Part shown: one piece after another, positions 17,990 to 28,908 of the stretch
Layout: each line of letters begins with the position of its first letter
Position numbering within the stretch: the stretch's first letter is position 1
Origin: Duganella dendranthematis
GTDB taxonomy: Bacteria; Pseudomonadota; Gammaproteobacteria; Burkholderiales; Burkholderiaceae_D
Length of the DNA stretch: 64,000 bases
Assembly: GCF_012849375.1 (NCBI RefSeq)
Contig: NZ_CP051684.1
Span: 1,054,001 to 1,118,000, forward strand
Direction: 5' to 3'
Made by a program: the position numbers and the translations under genes
Notes under the pieces: generated by a model
Told to the model about the DNA's origin: nothing
Seen by the model: only the letters and a program-made list of their open reading frames with translations
Databases searched by the model: none

Positions 17990-18958
17990 TCATGCCTGCG
18001 CTGGCGCGCGATAGTGAGGATAGATGCTGGCTGCGGCGTCGCGCAGCGCGATCAGCATGGCATCGGCGCCAGGCGAGAGCTGGTGTCGCTTGCGCGTCAC
18101 AATGCCGAACGAATCCATGCTCACACCCAGATCGAACGGTAGCGCCTTCAACAAACCGGCGTCCAGATACGGCTGCACTGCTTCCACCGGCAGCGCCACG
18201 ATCATGTCGTTATTGAGCAGGAGACTAGCAACCACCGGCATGTCCAGCGTTTCGACGGTTTCCGCCGGCTGCTCCAGGCCATGCGATAAAAACAGCGCGG
18301 TCAGGCGATCGCGCAGAATGGAGCCGGCCGGCGGCAGGATCCAGCACTGCTCCATCAGGTCTTCCAGCTTCAGGTCTGCGCGGTCGATCAGCGGATGACT
18401 GGCGCGGGCGATCAGCACATGCGGCTCGTCGGTCAGCGGTTCGAAATTCAGTTCGTCGGCCGCCTCGGTATCGAGGATGCGGCCCACCACCAGATCCAGT
18501 TCGCCGCTGCGCAGGCGTTCCACCAGCACTTTGCTGGTCGACATGGTCACCGCCACATGCACGCGCGAATGTCGCGCCTTCAGCAGGTTAATCGCCTTCG
18601 GCACCAGGCCAGTGGCCGGCGCCAGCACCGTGCCCAGGCCCACGCGGCCGCGCAGGCCGGATAGCAGTTCCATCACTTCCTGATGCGCCGCATCCATCTC
18701 GGCCAGCGCCGCGCCGGCGCGGCGAATCAGCACCTTGCCGTACCACGTTGGCGACACGCCGCGCGACAGACGCTCGAACAGCTGCACCCCAAGCGCGTGT
18801 TCCAGCTCGCCCAATAACTTGGACGCGCCAGGCTGCGTCAGATTGGCGGCTTGCGCTGCGTGAGCGATGGAGCCGTGCCGGCCCAGCTCAACGAGCAGGA
18901 CCAGGTGGCGGGTTTTCAGGTGGGAACGAACAAAGCGGTCCGAGCGGGAATCAGTCAT
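17990..18958 (-). CDS. LysR-family regulator, GbpR-like (galactose/arabinose locus)
   Basis: A 322-residue LysR protein. The helix-turn-helix is at about residues 16-75 (TRHLVLLVELGRHGSIAHAA, NLTQPGASKLLGELE) and the effector domain follows. The N-terminal extension before the helix and the LKTRHLVLLVEL start resemble GbpR, which controls galactose/arabinose binding-protein genes in Azospirillum and Agrobacterium. Its neighbours are exactly such genes: an SMP-30-like gene 58 bp upstream on the same strand, the TonB receptor downstream, and the dgoD-GH35-araFGH operon divergently. It is the best candidate regulator for the galactose genes at both 12-27 kb and 34-37 kb. Confidence 0.88.
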   Translation of the reverse strand: MTDSRSDRFVRSHLKTRHLVLLVELGRHGSIAHAAQAANLTQPGASKLLGELEHALGVQLFERLSRGVSPTWYGKVLIRRAGAALAEMDAAHQEVMELLSGLRGRVGLGTVLAPATGLVPKAINLLKARHSRVHVAVTMSTSKVLVERLRSGELDLVVGRILDTEAADELNFEPLTDEPHVLIARASHPLIDRADLKLEDLMEQCWILPPAGSILRDRLTALFLSHGLEQPAETVETLDMPVVASLLLNNDMIVALPVEAVQPYLDAGLLKALPFDLGVSMDSFGIVTRKRHQLSPGADAMLIALRDAAASIYPHYRAPAQA

Positions 18959-19016
18959 AAGGGTGATTGGTTTGATTGCCCATCATAAATGCGGGCTGGA
19001 CCAGCGTCAATCACCG

Positions 19017-19943
19017 TCACGTGCGGGAAACCGGTATGGAAGCGCTACCGCTATCAATAAACAGGCTGTCGGCGACGCCCCGCGCCAGTCCCTTGGCCAC
19101 ATCGGGCGGCAAGCCGTACAGGCCGCCCTGCGCGCCAAGCACCAGCAATTGCCGCAGGCCTTCGCCGCCAAACGCCACCGAGGCGACGGCCTCGCGCGCC
19201 AGCGAAATCTGCCGCAAGACTTCGCCGGCGCTGTCGTACTGCACCAGCACGCCGCCCTGCACGCTCCAGATGTTGCCTTTACTATCAGCAATGGCGGCGC
19301 CGGCGCCGCGCTCGACCAGTTGCGAAAAAGTTCTCATTCCGCCAACCTTGGCCCGCTCGGCATCGTAGTCGCATTGCATCAACTCGCCGCGGGTGGCGTC
19401 GGCAAAGATCATCGTGCGGCCATCCGGGCTGAATGCGATGCTGGCGGCCTTCACCACTGCCGGCAAAGCCAGCCGGCGCAAACCGTAGCGCTGCGAATAC
19501 TGGTAAAAACTGCCAATCGGCCGCTGGTCCTGCGCCGTGTTGGCGGTGCCGAACACGAAATTGCCGTCGCGGTCGGTGCAACCGTCGCTGATGGCGGTGC
19601 GCGGTTCGGCCGCGTCGATGGTGATCAGCACTTGGGCCTGCAAGGTGCGCACCGGCTGGCCCGGCTGCGGCAATTCCAGCATGCCGAGCCGCTTGCCCAG
19701 TCCCAGCAGCACGCGGCCGGAGCTGCAACAGACCATCACGCAGGCGCTCTCGTGCAGGCGGACGCCGCTCGGCATGGCGGGCGGCGCCGGCCATGCATAC
19801 AATTGGCTGCCCACCGGATCGGGCCAGCGCCAACATTGCTGTACAGCATCCCAACGCAGCGCGCAGCCGGCCTGCCCCACCCGGATCAGCATGATGCCGG
19901 GCGTGGAGGCGACCGGGGTGGCTGCATGGGTGGCTACATTCAT
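19017..19943 (-). CDS. SMP-30/gluconolactonase-like protein lacking the metal-site residues
   Basis: A 308-residue six-bladed beta-propeller related to SMP-30 lactonases, but divergent. The family motif with the first metal-binding Glu (GEGPxW) is replaced near the N-terminus by CALRWDAV. The Asn of the RxNDGxxD motif is Ser (AISDGCTDRDGNFVFGT), the NGPxFS motif is ASIAFSPDG, and the PDG Asp position reads AGA (ERGAGAAIADSKGNIWSV). So the calcium/zinc ligands appear lost, and lactonase activity is doubtful. It contrasts with the intact paralogue at 34277-35158. The start at 19943 has an AGGA site; longer readings lack one. It is upstream of the GbpR-like regulator gene and divergent from dgoD. 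A sensory or binding role is conceivable but unproven. Confidence 0.8.
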   Translation of the reverse strand: MNVATHAATPVASTPGIMLIRVGQAGCALRWDAVQQCWRWPDPVGSQLYAWPAPPAMPSGVRLHESACVMVCCSSGRVLLGLGKRLGMLELPQPGQPVRTLQAQVLITIDAAEPRTAISDGCTDRDGNFVFGTANTAQDQRPIGSFYQYSQRYGLRRLALPAVVKAASIAFSPDGRTMIFADATRGELMQCDYDAERAKVGGMRTFSQLVERGAGAAIADSKGNIWSVQGGVLVQYDSAGEVLRQISLAREAVASVAFGGEGLRQLLVLGAQGGLYGLPPDVAKGLARGVADSLFIDSGSASIPVSRT

Positions 19944-20031
19944 AGGAGTCCTGAAACGGTTTTCGACAGCGGAAAGTCTAAGGGAAGGCGGCCGGCCGCA
20001 GCTATGAATAAAGCGCCGCCAGCCATGCAGA

Positions 20032-20068
20032 TATCGGATAGCAGCGCCGGCATGGCTGCTATCCGATA
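20032..20068. promoter_or_regulatory. Large inverted repeat in the SMP-30/dgoD divergent region
   Basis: Two perfect 14-bp arms, TATCGGATAGCAGC (20032-20045) and GCTGCTATCCGATA (20055-20068), are separated by 9 bp. It lies 96 bp upstream of dgoD and 89 bp upstream of the divergent SMP-30-like gene, so it could be a repressor operator serving both promoters, or an RNA hairpin in a leader. The right arm overlaps the candidate LysR site at 20061-20075. Confidence 0.65.
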
Positions 20069-20075
20069 ATGATAT
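20061..20075. promoter_or_regulatory. Candidate LysR-type operator upstream of dgoD
   Basis: ATCCGATAATGATAT obeys the T-N11-A rule. Its reverse complement with flanks, GCCATATCATTATCGGATA, aligns with GCCATACCAAGTTCGTATA upstream of the TonB receptor at 14 of 19 positions. It is 89 bp upstream of the dgoD start. The role is inference. Confidence 0.45.
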
Positions 20076-20163
20076 GGCTCCCAGCGAATTAATCATATTT
20101 CCAGTCTAGCCGGCCGTTTTAGACTGAGCGTCTGTTCCCCGAACTCCATCCTGACTTTACCCT

Positions 20164-21312
20164 ATGAAAATCACTAAACTGACGACCTACCGTGTTCCAC
20201 CGCGCTGGATGCTGCTGAAAATCGAAACCGATGAAGGCGTCGTCGGCTGGGGCGAACCGGTCATCGAAGGCCGCGCCCGCACCGTGGAGACTGCGGTTCA
20301 GGAGATGGAGCCGTATCTGATCGGCCAGGACCCGGCCCGCATCAACGACCTGTGGCAGACCATGTACCGCGCCGGCTTCTACCGTGGCGGCGCCATCCTG
20401 ATGAGCGCGATCGCCGGTATCGACCAGGCGCTGTGGGACATCAAGGGCAAAGTACTGGGCAAGCCGGTGGTCGAACTGCTGGGCGGCCTGGTGCGCGACC
20501 GCATGAAAATGTACAGCTGGGTCGGCGGCGACCGTCCGTCGGACATCATCGAACAAATCCGCACGCTGCAAAAGGGCGGCTTCAACACCTTCAAGATGAA
20601 CGGCACCGAAGAATTGGGCATGCTGGACACCTCGGCCAAGGTCGACGAAGCGGTGCGCCGCGTGGCCGAGATCCGCGAAGCCTTCGGCACCACCATCGAA
20701 TTCGGCCTGGACTTCCACGGCCGCGTGGCCGCGCCGATGGCCAAGACCCTGCTGCGCGAGCTGGAACAATTCCGTCCGCTGTTCGTGGAAGAACCGGTAC
20801 TGGCCGAGCAGGCCGAGTACTACCCGCGCCTGGCCGAGATGACCTCGATCCCGCTGGCCGCCGGTGAGCGCATGTACTCGCGCTTCGAATTCAAGAACGT
20901 GTTCGCGGCCGGTGGCCTGTCGATCGTGCAGCCGGACCTGTCGCACGCCGGCGGCATCACCGAGTGCCTGAAGATCGCCTCGATGGCCGAAGCCTACGAC
21001 ATCACGTTGGCGCCGCACTGCCCTCTGGGCCCGGTCGCGCTGGCGGCCTGCCTGGCGGTGGACTTCGTGTCGTACAACGCCGTGCTGCAAGAGCAGAGCA
21101 TGGGCATCCACTACAACAAGGGCGGCGAGCTGCTGGACTACGTGATCAACAAGGAAGACTTCAAGATCGTCGACGGCTACTGCAACCCGCTGCCGAAACC
21201 AGGCCTGGGCGTGGAAGTGGACGAAGAGCGCGTCATCGAAGCCGCCAAGAACGCGCCGGACTGGCGTAACCCGGTATGGCGCCACGAAGACGGCAGCGTC
21301 GCCGAATGGTGA
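20164..21312 (+). CDS. dgoD: D-galactonate dehydratase
   Basis: DgoD dehydrates D-galactonate to 2-dehydro-3-deoxy-D-galactonate, the middle step of the De Ley-Doudoroff pathway. The 382-residue enolase-superfamily protein starts [20 protein letters not shown]. It carries the metal ligands expected for this group: Asp in EFGLDFHGR, Glu in LFVEEPV and Glu in [11 protein letters not shown], plus the catalytic His in LAPHCPLGP. The length is that of E. coli DgoD. It is the first gene of an operon with the GH35 beta-galactosidase (overlapping by 7 bp) and the araFGH-like transporter. Confidence 0.95.
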   Translation: MKITKLTTYRVPPRWMLLKIETDEGVVGWGEPVIEGRARTVETAVQEMEPYLIGQDPARINDLWQTMYRAGFYRGGAILMSAIAGIDQALWDIKGKVLGKPVVELLGGLVRDRMKMYSWVGGDRPSDIIEQIRTLQKGGFNTFKMNGTEELGMLDTSAKVDEAVRRVAEIREAFGTTIEFGLDFHGRVAAPMAKTLLRELEQFRPLFVEEPVLAEQAEYYPRLAEMTSIPLAAGERMYSRFEFKNVFAAGGLSIVQPDLSHAGGITECLKIASMAEAYDITLAPHCPLGPVALAACLAVDFVSYNAVLQEQSMGIHYNKGGELLDYVINKEDFKIVDGYCNPLPKPGLGVEVDEERVIEAAKNAPDWRNPVWRHEDGSVAEW

Positions 21313-23870
21313 TCGCGCCCCGCCTCCGCATTTGCGCGGCGGTGGTGGCAAGCGTGCTGGCCACCGGCTTTGCCGGCGCCGGCACGTTGTCCATCGACGC
21401 CAGCGCGCCAACGCCCGCCCCGCTCAACGCCGCGCTGCGGCTCGGCACCGCCACCGCGCCAAATGGCGCCACGCTCGGCGCCAACGCCCGCTACCTGACC
21501 CGCAACGGCGCCCCATGGCTGCCGGTGATGGGCGAATTCCACTACAGCCGCACCCCCGCCTCGCAATGGGAAGCGGAACTGCGCAAGATGAAAGCGGCCG
21601 GCATCGACATCGTCGCCAGCTACGTCATGTGGAATCACCACGAAGAAGTCGAAGGAAAATTCGACTGGTCCGGCAACCGCGACCTGCATCGCTTCATCGA
21701 ACTGGCTGGCAAGGCCGGGCTGGATGTCGTGGTCCGAGTCGGCCCGTGGGCGCACGCCGAAGTGCGGTTCGGCGGCTTCCCGGACTGGGTGGTCAACGCC
21801 ATGCCGACGCGCGGCAACGATCCGCAGTACATGCGCTTCGTCGAGCGCCTGTATGGGCAGATCGGCCAGCAGCTCAAGGGCCAGCTGTGGAAAGACGGCG
21901 GCCATGTGATCGGCATCCAGCTGGAAAACGAATACAACATCGATGGTCCCGGCAAAGGCGCGGCACACATCGCCGCGCTGAAAAAGCTGGCGCTCAAGGC
22001 GGGCATGGATGTGCCCTACTACACCGTCACCGGCTGGGACGGCACCATCTACCCGACCGGCGAAGTGACGCCGGTATTCGGCGGCTATCCCGACGAGCCT
22101 TGGGGCGTTAGCACCAAAGAGCTGCCGCCGAAAGAAACCTATGCCTTCCGCTTCGACACCCGCGTCAGCGGCGACCTGGGTGCGCAGACCGCGGCCCACG
22201 CGCCGGGCACCGCCGAAACCGACAAGGAGGTCACGCCATTCCTCGGCGCCGAATATGGCGCCGGACTGCCGTTCATGTATCGCCGCCGCACCGTGGTATC
22301 GGCCGACGACATCGCCTCCATGCTGCCGGTGCAGCTGGGTTCCGGCGTCAACCTGATGGGTTACTACATGTTCCACGGCGGCCGCAATCCGCTGAGCCTC
22401 GGCGGCACCGGCATGGAAGAAAGCTCCCTCAGTGGCGGCTACAACGACACCACCATGATCAGCTACGACTTCCAGGCGCCACTCGGCCCGGATGGCCAGC
22501 AGCGCAAGGTGCTGGAGAAGCTGCGTCCATTCCACCTGTTCACGCGCGCCTTCGGTTCACGCCTGGCGCCGATGACCGTGCGCAAGCCGGACGTGTCGCC
22601 GGCCAAGCCAGATGACCTGAGCACCGCGCGCTTTGCGGTGCGCAGCGAAGGTGAACGCGGCTTCCTGTTCGTGAACAACCACGTGCGCCAGTACGACATG
22701 GCTGCGCAGAAGACGACGCAATTCTCGGTCAAGTTACCGGGCCAGCAGATCACGCTGCCGAGCAAGCCGGTGGACATCGCCAACGGCGCTTACTTCATCT
22801 GGCCGCTGAATTTGGACCTCGACGGCACCAACCTGCACTACGCCACCGCCCAGCCTTTGACGCTGCTGGATCAGGGCAAGGCAGGCCTGGTGGCGGTATT
22901 CGGCGCCAATGCCGGCGTGCCGGTCGAGCTGTCGTTCGATGCCGGAACACGTGTTACGGCGGCAGGCGGTGCACAAGTTGCCGCCAGCGCCGGCCACACG
23001 CTGGTCACCGGCGTGCAGCCTGGCGCTGGCGCGGCGGTGACGGTGCAGCGCGACGGCAAGCGTCCGCTAACCATCGTGGTGCTGACGGCGGAACAATCGC
23101 AGCAACTGAGCGTGGTGCAGCTGGCCGGCCAACAGCGGCTGCTGCTTAGCGCCGACCAGGCCTACGTTGACGGCAACGCGCTGCAACTGCGTTCGGTCGG
23201 CGACAGCAAGTTCCGCTTCGCGATCTACCCGGCACTGGTGAATGCGCCAAAAGCCACCACCACCGGCGCGGCGTGGAATGCCAAGCCGGCGGCCAAGGCT
23301 GCGGCAGCGCCGTCCAACGCCGGCGCGTATGCGGCTGTGGATGCGCCGACCGCCACCGTCGCCCTGCGCGCGGCCGGCAACGACGGCATCTTCCAGGCGT
23401 TTGAAGCGACGCTGCCTGCGCACGAGATCAAAGCTACTGTCACGCAGACCCGCAACGCGCAAGAAGCGGCGCCTGTGGTTATCGGCGGCAGCGCGAAAGC
23501 GGCCATCCAGCCGGCGCCGGAAAACTTCAAGGCCGCCGGCGCATGGCAGATCAACGTCCCGCGCGAGCAGCTGAAAGGTTTGGACGACGCCCTGCTGCAA
23601 ATCGACTTTGTCGGCGACATCGGCCGCCTGTATGCAGGCACCCGCATGTTGGACGACTGGTACTACAGCGGCTATCAATGGCAGTTCGGCCTGCGTCAGC
23701 AAGCCGCGCTGCTGGACCAGCCGCTGACCGTATCCGTGTTGCCGCTCCGCGCCGATGCGCCTATCTACCTGCCCAAAGAGGCACGCCCCGATTTCGGCGG
23801 CGCGAAGCAGATGGCAACCGTGCGCAGTGTGACGGTGATTCCAGTGTATCAATTACGTATCAACCCATAA
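21306..23870 (+). CDS. GH35 family beta-galactosidase, exported
   Basis: An 854-residue GH35 enzyme expected to release terminal beta-galactose. It has a signal peptide ([20 protein letters not shown]...) and a TIM barrel beginning [26 protein letters not shown] in two segments typical of GH35 ([21 protein letters not shown]). The acid/base Glu is in GIQLENEYN and the likely nucleophile Glu in [10 protein letters not shown]-terminal beta-sandwich domains follow. The ATG at 21306 overlaps the dgoD stop; a GTG at 21309 is the alternative. In the operon it would supply galactose for the AraFGH-type transporter. Confidence 0.92.
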   Translation: MVIAPRLRICAAVVASVLATGFAGAGTLSIDASAPTPAPLNAALRLGTATAPNGATLGANARYLTRNGAPWLPVMGEFHYSRTPASQWEAELRKMKAAGIDIVASYVMWNHHEEVEGKFDWSGNRDLHRFIELAGKAGLDVVVRVGPWAHAEVRFGGFPDWVVNAMPTRGNDPQYMRFVERLYGQIGQQLKGQLWKDGGHVIGIQLENEYNIDGPGKGAAHIAALKKLALKAGMDVPYYTVTGWDGTIYPTGEVTPVFGGYPDEPWGVSTKELPPKETYAFRFDTRVSGDLGAQTAAHAPGTAETDKEVTPFLGAEYGAGLPFMYRRRTVVSADDIASMLPVQLGSGVNLMGYYMFHGGRNPLSLGGTGMEESSLSGGYNDTTMISYDFQAPLGPDGQQRKVLEKLRPFHLFTRAFGSRLAPMTVRKPDVSPAKPDDLSTARFAVRSEGERGFLFVNNHVRQYDMAAQKTTQFSVKLPGQQITLPSKPVDIANGAYFIWPLNLDLDGTNLHYATAQPLTLLDQGKAGLVAVFGANAGVPVELSFDAGTRVTAAGGAQVAASAGHTLVTGVQPGAGAAVTVQRDGKRPLTIVVLTAEQSQQLSVVQLAGQQRLLLSADQAYVDGNALQLRSVGDSKFRFAIYPALVNAPKATTTGAAWNAKPAAKAAAAPSNAGAYAAVDAPTATVALRAAGNDGIFQAFEATLPAHEIKATVTQTRNAQEAAPVVIGGSAKAAIQPAPENFKAAGAWQINVPREQLKGLDDALLQIDFVGDIGRLYAGTRMLDDWYYSGYQWQFGLRQQAALLDQPLTVSVLPLRADAPIYLPKEARPDFGGAKQMATVRSVTVIPVYQLRINP

Positions 23871-23899
23871 TAACGATATAAATCGAATGGAGACAGGAT

Positions 23900-24871
23900 A
23901 TGAAACGTACTTTGTTGGTTGCCGCGGCGCTTTGCGCTGCGGCCTGGGCGCATGCCGCTGATCCCGTAAAAATCGGCTTCCTCGTCAAACAGGCGGAGGA
24001 GCCGTGGTTCCAGGATGAGTGGCGTTATGCGGAAGTCGCCGCCAAGGAGAAAGGCTTCACGCTGGTGAAGATCGGCATCCCCAACGGCGAAAAGACCATG
24101 GCGGCCATCGACAATCTGGCGGCGCAGAAGGCACAAGGCTTTGTCATCTGCGCGCCGGACGTCAAGCTGGGCAAGGCCATCGAACGCGCGGCCAAGCGCA
24201 ACAACCTCAAAGTCGTTTCAGTCGATGACCGTCTGGTCGATGGCAGCGGCAAGCCGATTGAGTCCATACCTCACATGGGCATTTCCGGCTACCAGATCGG
24301 CAAGCAGGTCGGCGAAGGCATCATCGCCGAAATCAAGGCCCGCAAATGGAATATGGCGGAAGTCGGCGCAATCCGCGTCGCCTACGACCAGCTCCCGACC
24401 GGCAAGGAACGCACCACCGGCGCAGTCGATGCGCTGAAAGCCGCCGGCTTCCCGGCCGCGAACATCATCGACGCTCCCCAAGCCAAGACCGACACCGAGA
24501 ACGCCTTCAACGCCACCAACATCGCGCTGACCAAGAACGCCAAGTTCAAACACTGGGTGGCGGTGGGCCTGAACGATGAAGCGGTACTCGGCGCCGTGCG
24601 CGCCGCCGAAGGACGCGGCATCAAGGCCGACAACATGATCGGCATCGGCATCGGCGGCGCCAAGGCCGCGGAAAATGAATTGAACAAGCCGCAGCCAACC
24701 GGCTTCTTTGGCTCGGTGATGATCAGCGCTAAGGAACACGGCTACCAGACCTCCGTCAATCTGGTTAACTGGATCAACGGCAAAGCCACGCCACCGGCTG
24801 AAGTGCTCACCAAAGGAATGTTGATGACCCGCGCCAATCAGGCCGAGGTCCGCAAAGCGATGGGCCAGTAG
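23900..24871 (+). CDS. Sugar ABC transporter substrate-binding protein (AraF-like)
   Basis: A 323-residue periplasmic pentose/hexose-binding protein. After a signal peptide of about 19 residues (ending AWAHA) the mature protein starts [22 protein letters not shown], very like AraF. The type I fold motifs ([45 protein letters not shown]) are present. AraF proteins bind both L-arabinose and D-galactose, and the flanking dgoD and beta-galactosidase genes favour galactose here. The start has a GGAGA site at 23889-23893. The ATPase gene follows after 2 bp. Confidence 0.93.
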   Translation: MKRTLLVAAALCAAAWAHAADPVKIGFLVKQAEEPWFQDEWRYAEVAAKEKGFTLVKIGIPNGEKTMAAIDNLAAQKAQGFVICAPDVKLGKAIERAAKRNNLKVVSVDDRLVDGSGKPIESIPHMGISGYQIGKQVGEGIIAEIKARKWNMAEVGAIRVAYDQLPTGKERTTGAVDALKAAGFPAANIIDAPQAKTDTENAFNATNIALTKNAKFKHWVAVGLNDEAVLGAVRAAEGRGIKADNMIGIGIGGAKAAENELNKPQPTGFFGSVMISAKEHGYQTSVNLVNWINGKATPPAEVLTKGMLMTRANQAEVRKAMGQ

Positions 24872-24873
24872 CC

Positions 24874-26448
24874 ATGGCCGCATATCTGGAATTCGACCAT
24901 GTGTGCAAATTCTTCCCCGGCGTGAAGGCGCTGAACGGTGTGAGCTTCGCAGCCCACGCCGGTCAGGTGCATGGGCTGCTGGGCGAGAATGGCGCAGGTA
25001 AGTCAACACTGTTGAAAATACTCGGCGGCCAGTACAAGCCGGATGGCGGCCGGCTGCTGGTGGATGGGCAGGAGCGCCACTTCACCAGCGCCAAGGATGC
25101 AATCCGCGCCGGCATCGCCATCATTCACCAGGAATTGCAGTACGTGCCCGAACTGACAGTGGCGGAGAACGTGCTGCTGGGCCGCATGCCGTCGCGCTTC
25201 GGCTTTCTCGACAAGGCGCGCGCGCATCGCATCGTGGCGGAGAAGCTAGCCGCCATCGGCGTAGACCTGTCGCCAGCTGCGCGGCTGGCCGACCTGTCGA
25301 TCGCGCAGCGGCAGATGGTGGAGATCTGCAAAGCCATCATGCAGGACGCGCAGGTGATCGCGTTCGATGAACCCACCTCCTCGCTGTCGCACCGCGAAAC
25401 CGAAATCCTGTTCCGCTTAGTGAAAGAGCTGCGCGCCGATGGCCGCACGCTGATTTACATTTCGCACCGACTGGAAGAGTTGTATGAGCTGTGCGACGCC
25501 TGCACCATCTTTCGCGATGGCCGCAAGATCGTCACGCATGAGGTGATGGCCAACGTGCCACGCGATCGGCTGATCAGCGATATGGTCGGCCGGGAACTAA
25601 GCGATATCTACGATTATCGAGAACGTCCGCATACGCAAGCGCGCCTGCAGGTACAAGGCCTCGATGGCAAGCATATTAAAGGACCGCAAAGCTTCAGCGT
25701 CCATGGTGGCGAAGTGCTGGGCTTCTTCGGCCTGGTGGGTGCGGGACGCAGCGAGTTAATGCGCCTGCTGTACAACGCCGATGCGCGCAGTGCCGGCACG
25801 GTGCTGCTGGATGGCGCGCCTGTCGCCACTGGCGGTCCGGCGGATGCGATTGCCGCCGGCATCGTGCTGTGCCCGGAGGACCGCAAGGAGCAAGGCATTC
25901 TTGCTACGGCGTCGGTGGCGGAGAACATCAACATCAGCGTGCGAAGGAATGATCTGCGTGGCGGCGTGTTCCTGCGCCACAAGCGCGAAGCGGCGCTGGC
26001 GGATGAATTCATCGCCCGTCTGCGCATCAAGACGCCCAATCGCCAGCAGGAGATACGTTTGCTCTCAGGCGGCAATCAGCAGAAGGTGATTCTGGCGCGC
26101 TGGCTGGCGGAGCCGGGCCTGAAGGTGCTGATACTCGATGAGCCGACGCGCGGCATCGACGTCGGCGCCAAGAACGATATCTACCGCATCATCCATGAAG
26201 TGGCGGAACGCGGTTGTTGCGTGATCGTGGTGTCGAGCGAACTGCCGGAAGTGCTGGGCATCGCCGACCGCGTAATCGTCATGCGCGAAGGCGCCATCTG
26301 CGGCGAACTGTCGCGCGCAGACGCCAACGAAACCGAAGTCCTGCGCCTCGCCCTGCCTGACGGCGCCACGCCAGCCGCCGCCACCTCCACCACCGCGCCG
26401 GCCGCCTACATCGAATCGCCTGCCCAACCTACACGGAGCATCGCATGA
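24874..26448 (+). CDS. Sugar ABC transporter ATP-binding protein (AraG-like)
   Basis: A 524-residue tandem ATPase of the AraG/MglA/RbsA type that powers sugar import at the inner membrane. The first domain has a Walker [18 protein letters not shown], a Walker [11 protein letters not shown], and [17 protein letters not shown] in place of a canonical signature. The second domain has the degenerate Walker [17 protein letters not shown], the signature [16 protein letters not shown] and Walker [16 protein letters not shown] Ala/Thr/Pro-rich tail ends the protein. The stop overlaps the permease ATG by 4 bp. Confidence 0.94.
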   Translation: MAAYLEFDHVCKFFPGVKALNGVSFAAHAGQVHGLLGENGAGKSTLLKILGGQYKPDGGRLLVDGQERHFTSAKDAIRAGIAIIHQELQYVPELTVAENVLLGRMPSRFGFLDKARAHRIVAEKLAAIGVDLSPAARLADLSIAQRQMVEICKAIMQDAQVIAFDEPTSSLSHRETEILFRLVKELRADGRTLIYISHRLEELYELCDACTIFRDGRKIVTHEVMANVPRDRLISDMVGRELSDIYDYRERPHTQARLQVQGLDGKHIKGPQSFSVHGGEVLGFFGLVGAGRSELMRLLYNADARSAGTVLLDGAPVATGGPADAIAAGIVLCPEDRKEQGILATASVAENINISVRRNDLRGGVFLRHKREAALADEFIARLRIKTPNRQQEIRLLSGGNQQKVILARWLAEPGLKVLILDEPTRGIDVGAKNDIYRIIHEVAERGCCVIVVSSELPEVLGIADRVIVMREGAICGELSRADANETEVLRLALPDGATPAAATSTTAPAAYIESPAQPTRSIA

Positions 26449-27425
26449 GCGTCTCTCAACTCAATCCCGCCGCTGCGGCCTCGCCGCTAATCTCGCGCCA
26501 ATGGCTGTCGGAATACAGCATGCCGCTGGCCTACCTGGTGCTGTTCGCCGTGTTGTCGGCGACGGTGGAAAATTTCTTCTCCGTGACCAACGTCATCGGG
26601 CTGATGCTGTCGGTGGCGCAGATCGGCATGGTCGCCTGCACCATGATGCTGTGCCTTGCCTCGCGCGATTTCGACCTGTCGGTCGGCTCCACCATCGCCT
26701 TCGCCGGCGTGCTGGGCGCCATCGTGCTGGAACATAGCGGCAGCGTCGCCATCGCCGTCGCCGCCGGCCTGGGCGCCGGTGCGCTGATCGGGGCCCTCAA
26801 TGGCGTCCTGATCGCCTACCTGCGCGTGAACGCATTGATCGCCACCCTGGCCACCATGCTGATGGTGCGCGGCCTGGCCTTCATCGTCTCCAAAGGCCAG
26901 GCAGTCGGCATCAACGACGACAGCTTTATCGACTTCGGCGACACCCGCATCTTCGGCCTGCCGCTGCCGGTGCTGGTGGCCGGCGCCTGCTTCGTCGTCT
27001 TCGGCATCCTGCTCAACCAGACGGTCTTCGGCCGCAACACGCTGGCCATCGGCGGCAATCCAGAAGCCGCGCGGCTGGCCGGCGTGCGCGTCGAACGACT
27101 GCGCGTGTGGATCTTCCTGCTGCAAGGCGTGGTAACCGCCATGGCGGGCCTGATCCTCGCCTCACGCATTACCAGCGGCCAGCCGAACGCGGCGCAAGGC
27201 TTTGAGCTGGACGTGATCTCCGCCTGCGTGCTGGGCGGCGTCTCGCTCCAGGGCGGCAAGGCGCGCATCTTCGGTGTGCTGATCGGCGTGCTGATTATGG
27301 GGACTGTGGAAAACGTCATGAACCTGCTGGACGTCGACGCCTTCTACCAATACCTGATGCGCGGTCTGATTCTGCTGGTCGCGGTGCTGCTCGACCAGCT
27401 CAAGACGCGCGGCGAGCGACGTTGA
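26445..27425 (+). CDS. Sugar ABC transporter permease (AraH-like)
   Basis: A 326-residue inner-membrane permease of the AraH/RbsC family with about eight to ten hydrophobic segments. The characteristic EAA-like loop region and the motifs [39 protein letters not shown] and [20 protein letters not shown] are visible. It completes the transporter with the AraF- and AraG-like proteins and is the last gene of the dgoD operon. Its 3' end overlaps the converging monooxygenase gene by 26 bp with no terminator between them. Confidence 0.94.
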   Translation: MSVSQLNPAAAASPLISRQWLSEYSMPLAYLVLFAVLSATVENFFSVTNVIGLMLSVAQIGMVACTMMLCLASRDFDLSVGSTIAFAGVLGAIVLEHSGSVAIAVAAGLGAGALIGALNGVLIAYLRVNALIATLATMLMVRGLAFIVSKGQAVGINDDSFIDFGDTRIFGLPLPVLVAGACFVVFGILLNQTVFGRNTLAIGGNPEAARLAGVRVERLRVWIFLLQGVVTAMAGLILASRITSGQPNAAQGFELDVISACVLGGVSLQGGKARIFGVLIGVLIMGTVENVMNLLDVDAFYQYLMRGLILLVAVLLDQLKTRGERR

Positions 27426-28854
27426 ACCACGGCGCGGCGGCCTGCGCAAGGTCGCCGTCGCCGTCTCGCCAGGCAATCACGCCATCCGGGCGCACCAGCA
27501 ATGCGCTGTATCCCAGCCGGTCCGGCACGCTGCCCGTCACGTACTTGACGGCATGCGAAGTCGCCCAACTGCGCAGCGCCGGATCGGCGTCGAAGTCCAG
27601 CAGCATGCCCAGCCCGTCACGCATCAGTGCCTGCACCGTCACGCCATCAATTTCAAAGTTAGGTACGCTGTTGGTGGTGATACCCCACACACGGCCGGCA
27701 ATGTAGGTCGCGCCGTCGCGTGTCTTGATCAAATCACGGAAGATCGCATGCAGCGCGCTGGCTTCCGGGCCAGGACGCATGATGGCAACCTGCGCGCGCG
27801 ACCAGTCCAGCACACGCACGCCCAGCGGATGGCGTTCGGCCTCGTAGCTGTCCAGCAGACCGTCCGGTGCATCGCCGCGTATGGTGGCGGCCAGCTTCCA
27901 GCCTAGGTTCATCGCGTCGCCAAGTCCCAGATTGAGGCCCTGCCCTCCCAGCGGAGAGTGAATGTGCGCGGCATCGCCGGCTAACAGGATGCGGCCATTG
28001 CGGTAGCTGGTGGCCTGGCGCGCGCGGTCAGTCCACGTGGTGGCGACGTGCAGTGCGCTGATGGTGATGTCGGTAGCCGAAATCCTGCGCAACACCGATT
28101 GCACGTGCGCCAGCGTGACCGCCTCGCCGCGCTGATGAAACGCGCCGCCATCAAAATCCTGGATAGCCAGGTAGCCGGGCTGCGTTTGAAAGTACATGCC
28201 GCGCGGCGTAACGTTGCGGCCGGAATTAAGCAGCTCCGGATTGGCGAAATCCACCTTCACCGTGTAGCCGGTGAATTCCGGCTCGGTGCCGGCGAACTCG
28301 AAACCGCCCTCCTTGCGCACCACGCTGCGCGCGCCGTCGCAACCCACCAGCCACAGTCCCTGGAAGCTGCTGTAGCCGGCCTTCACCGTAACGCTAGCAT
28401 CATCCTGCTCAACGCCAGTCACGCCCACGCCACGCCGGATCTCAACGCCCAGCGCCTGTGCGCGACGCGTCAGCACCGCTTCGGTCTCCGCCATTTCAGA
28501 GATCATATTGGTGGGCGTGGAACTGGGCAGCCGATGCGGCCACTGTGCGGTATCGATATCGCCATACAAAAACGGAATACCAGCAAAATGCCCCGCCTGC
28601 GCCGAGCCCACATGACCAAACGGATTTTTGACACGTTTAGGCACTTCCAGCTGGTCGAGCAGGCCGCGACGATCCAGCGCCTCAATCGACGGCGCGTTCA
28701 GACCTCGTATGCCAAAGGGCATCTGCTTCAACGGCGAGTGCGGATCTTCCGCCTTCTCCAGAATCAGTACGGAACAGTCGGCCAGCGCCAGCTCGCAAGC
28801 GAGAAACAGGCCGACCGGACCGGCGCCTGAAATAATGATGTCATAAGTTTTCAT
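27400..28854 (-). CDS. FAD-dependent aromatic-ring-type monooxygenase
   Basis: A 484-residue flavoprotein hydroxylase of the PheA/TfdB/MhpA-like class, using NAD(P)H and O2. It shows the N-terminal FAD fingerprint IIISGAGPVGLFLACELA, the DG motif in VGCDGARSVVRKEGG, and the second FAD motif LLAGDAAHIHSPLGGQGLNLGLGD. The start at 28854 is chosen because it places the GXGXXG strand at the normal position. An AraC-type regulator is encoded 54 bp upstream on the same strand. The substrate cannot be named from sequence alone; polyketide or phenolic substrates are equally possible. Confidence 0.88.
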   Translation of the reverse strand: MKTYDIIISGAGPVGLFLACELALADCSVLILEKAEDPHSPLKQMPFGIRGLNAPSIEALDRRGLLDQLEVPKRVKNPFGHVGSAQAGHFAGIPFLYGDIDTAQWPHRLPSSTPTNMISEMAETEAVLTRRAQALGVEIRRGVGVTGVEQDDASVTVKAGYSSFQGLWLVGCDGARSVVRKEGGFEFAGTEPEFTGYTVKVDFANPELLNSGRNVTPRGMYFQTQPGYLAIQDFDGGAFHQRGEAVTLAHVQSVLRRISATDITISALHVATTWTDRARQATSYRNGRILLAGDAAHIHSPLGGQGLNLGLGDAMNLGWKLAATIRGDAPDGLLDSYEAERHPLGVRVLDWSRAQVAIMRPGPEASALHAIFRDLIKTRDGATYIAGRVWGITTNSVPNFEIDGVTVQALMRDGLGMLLDFDADPALRSWATSHAVKYVTGSVPDRLGYSALLVRPDGVIAWRDGDGDLAQAAAPWFNVARRAS

Positions 28855-28908
28855 GCCCGCAAGTCTAAATTCTGCGGGCCAGGCCGGATTGTACAAACGC
28901 GACAAAAA

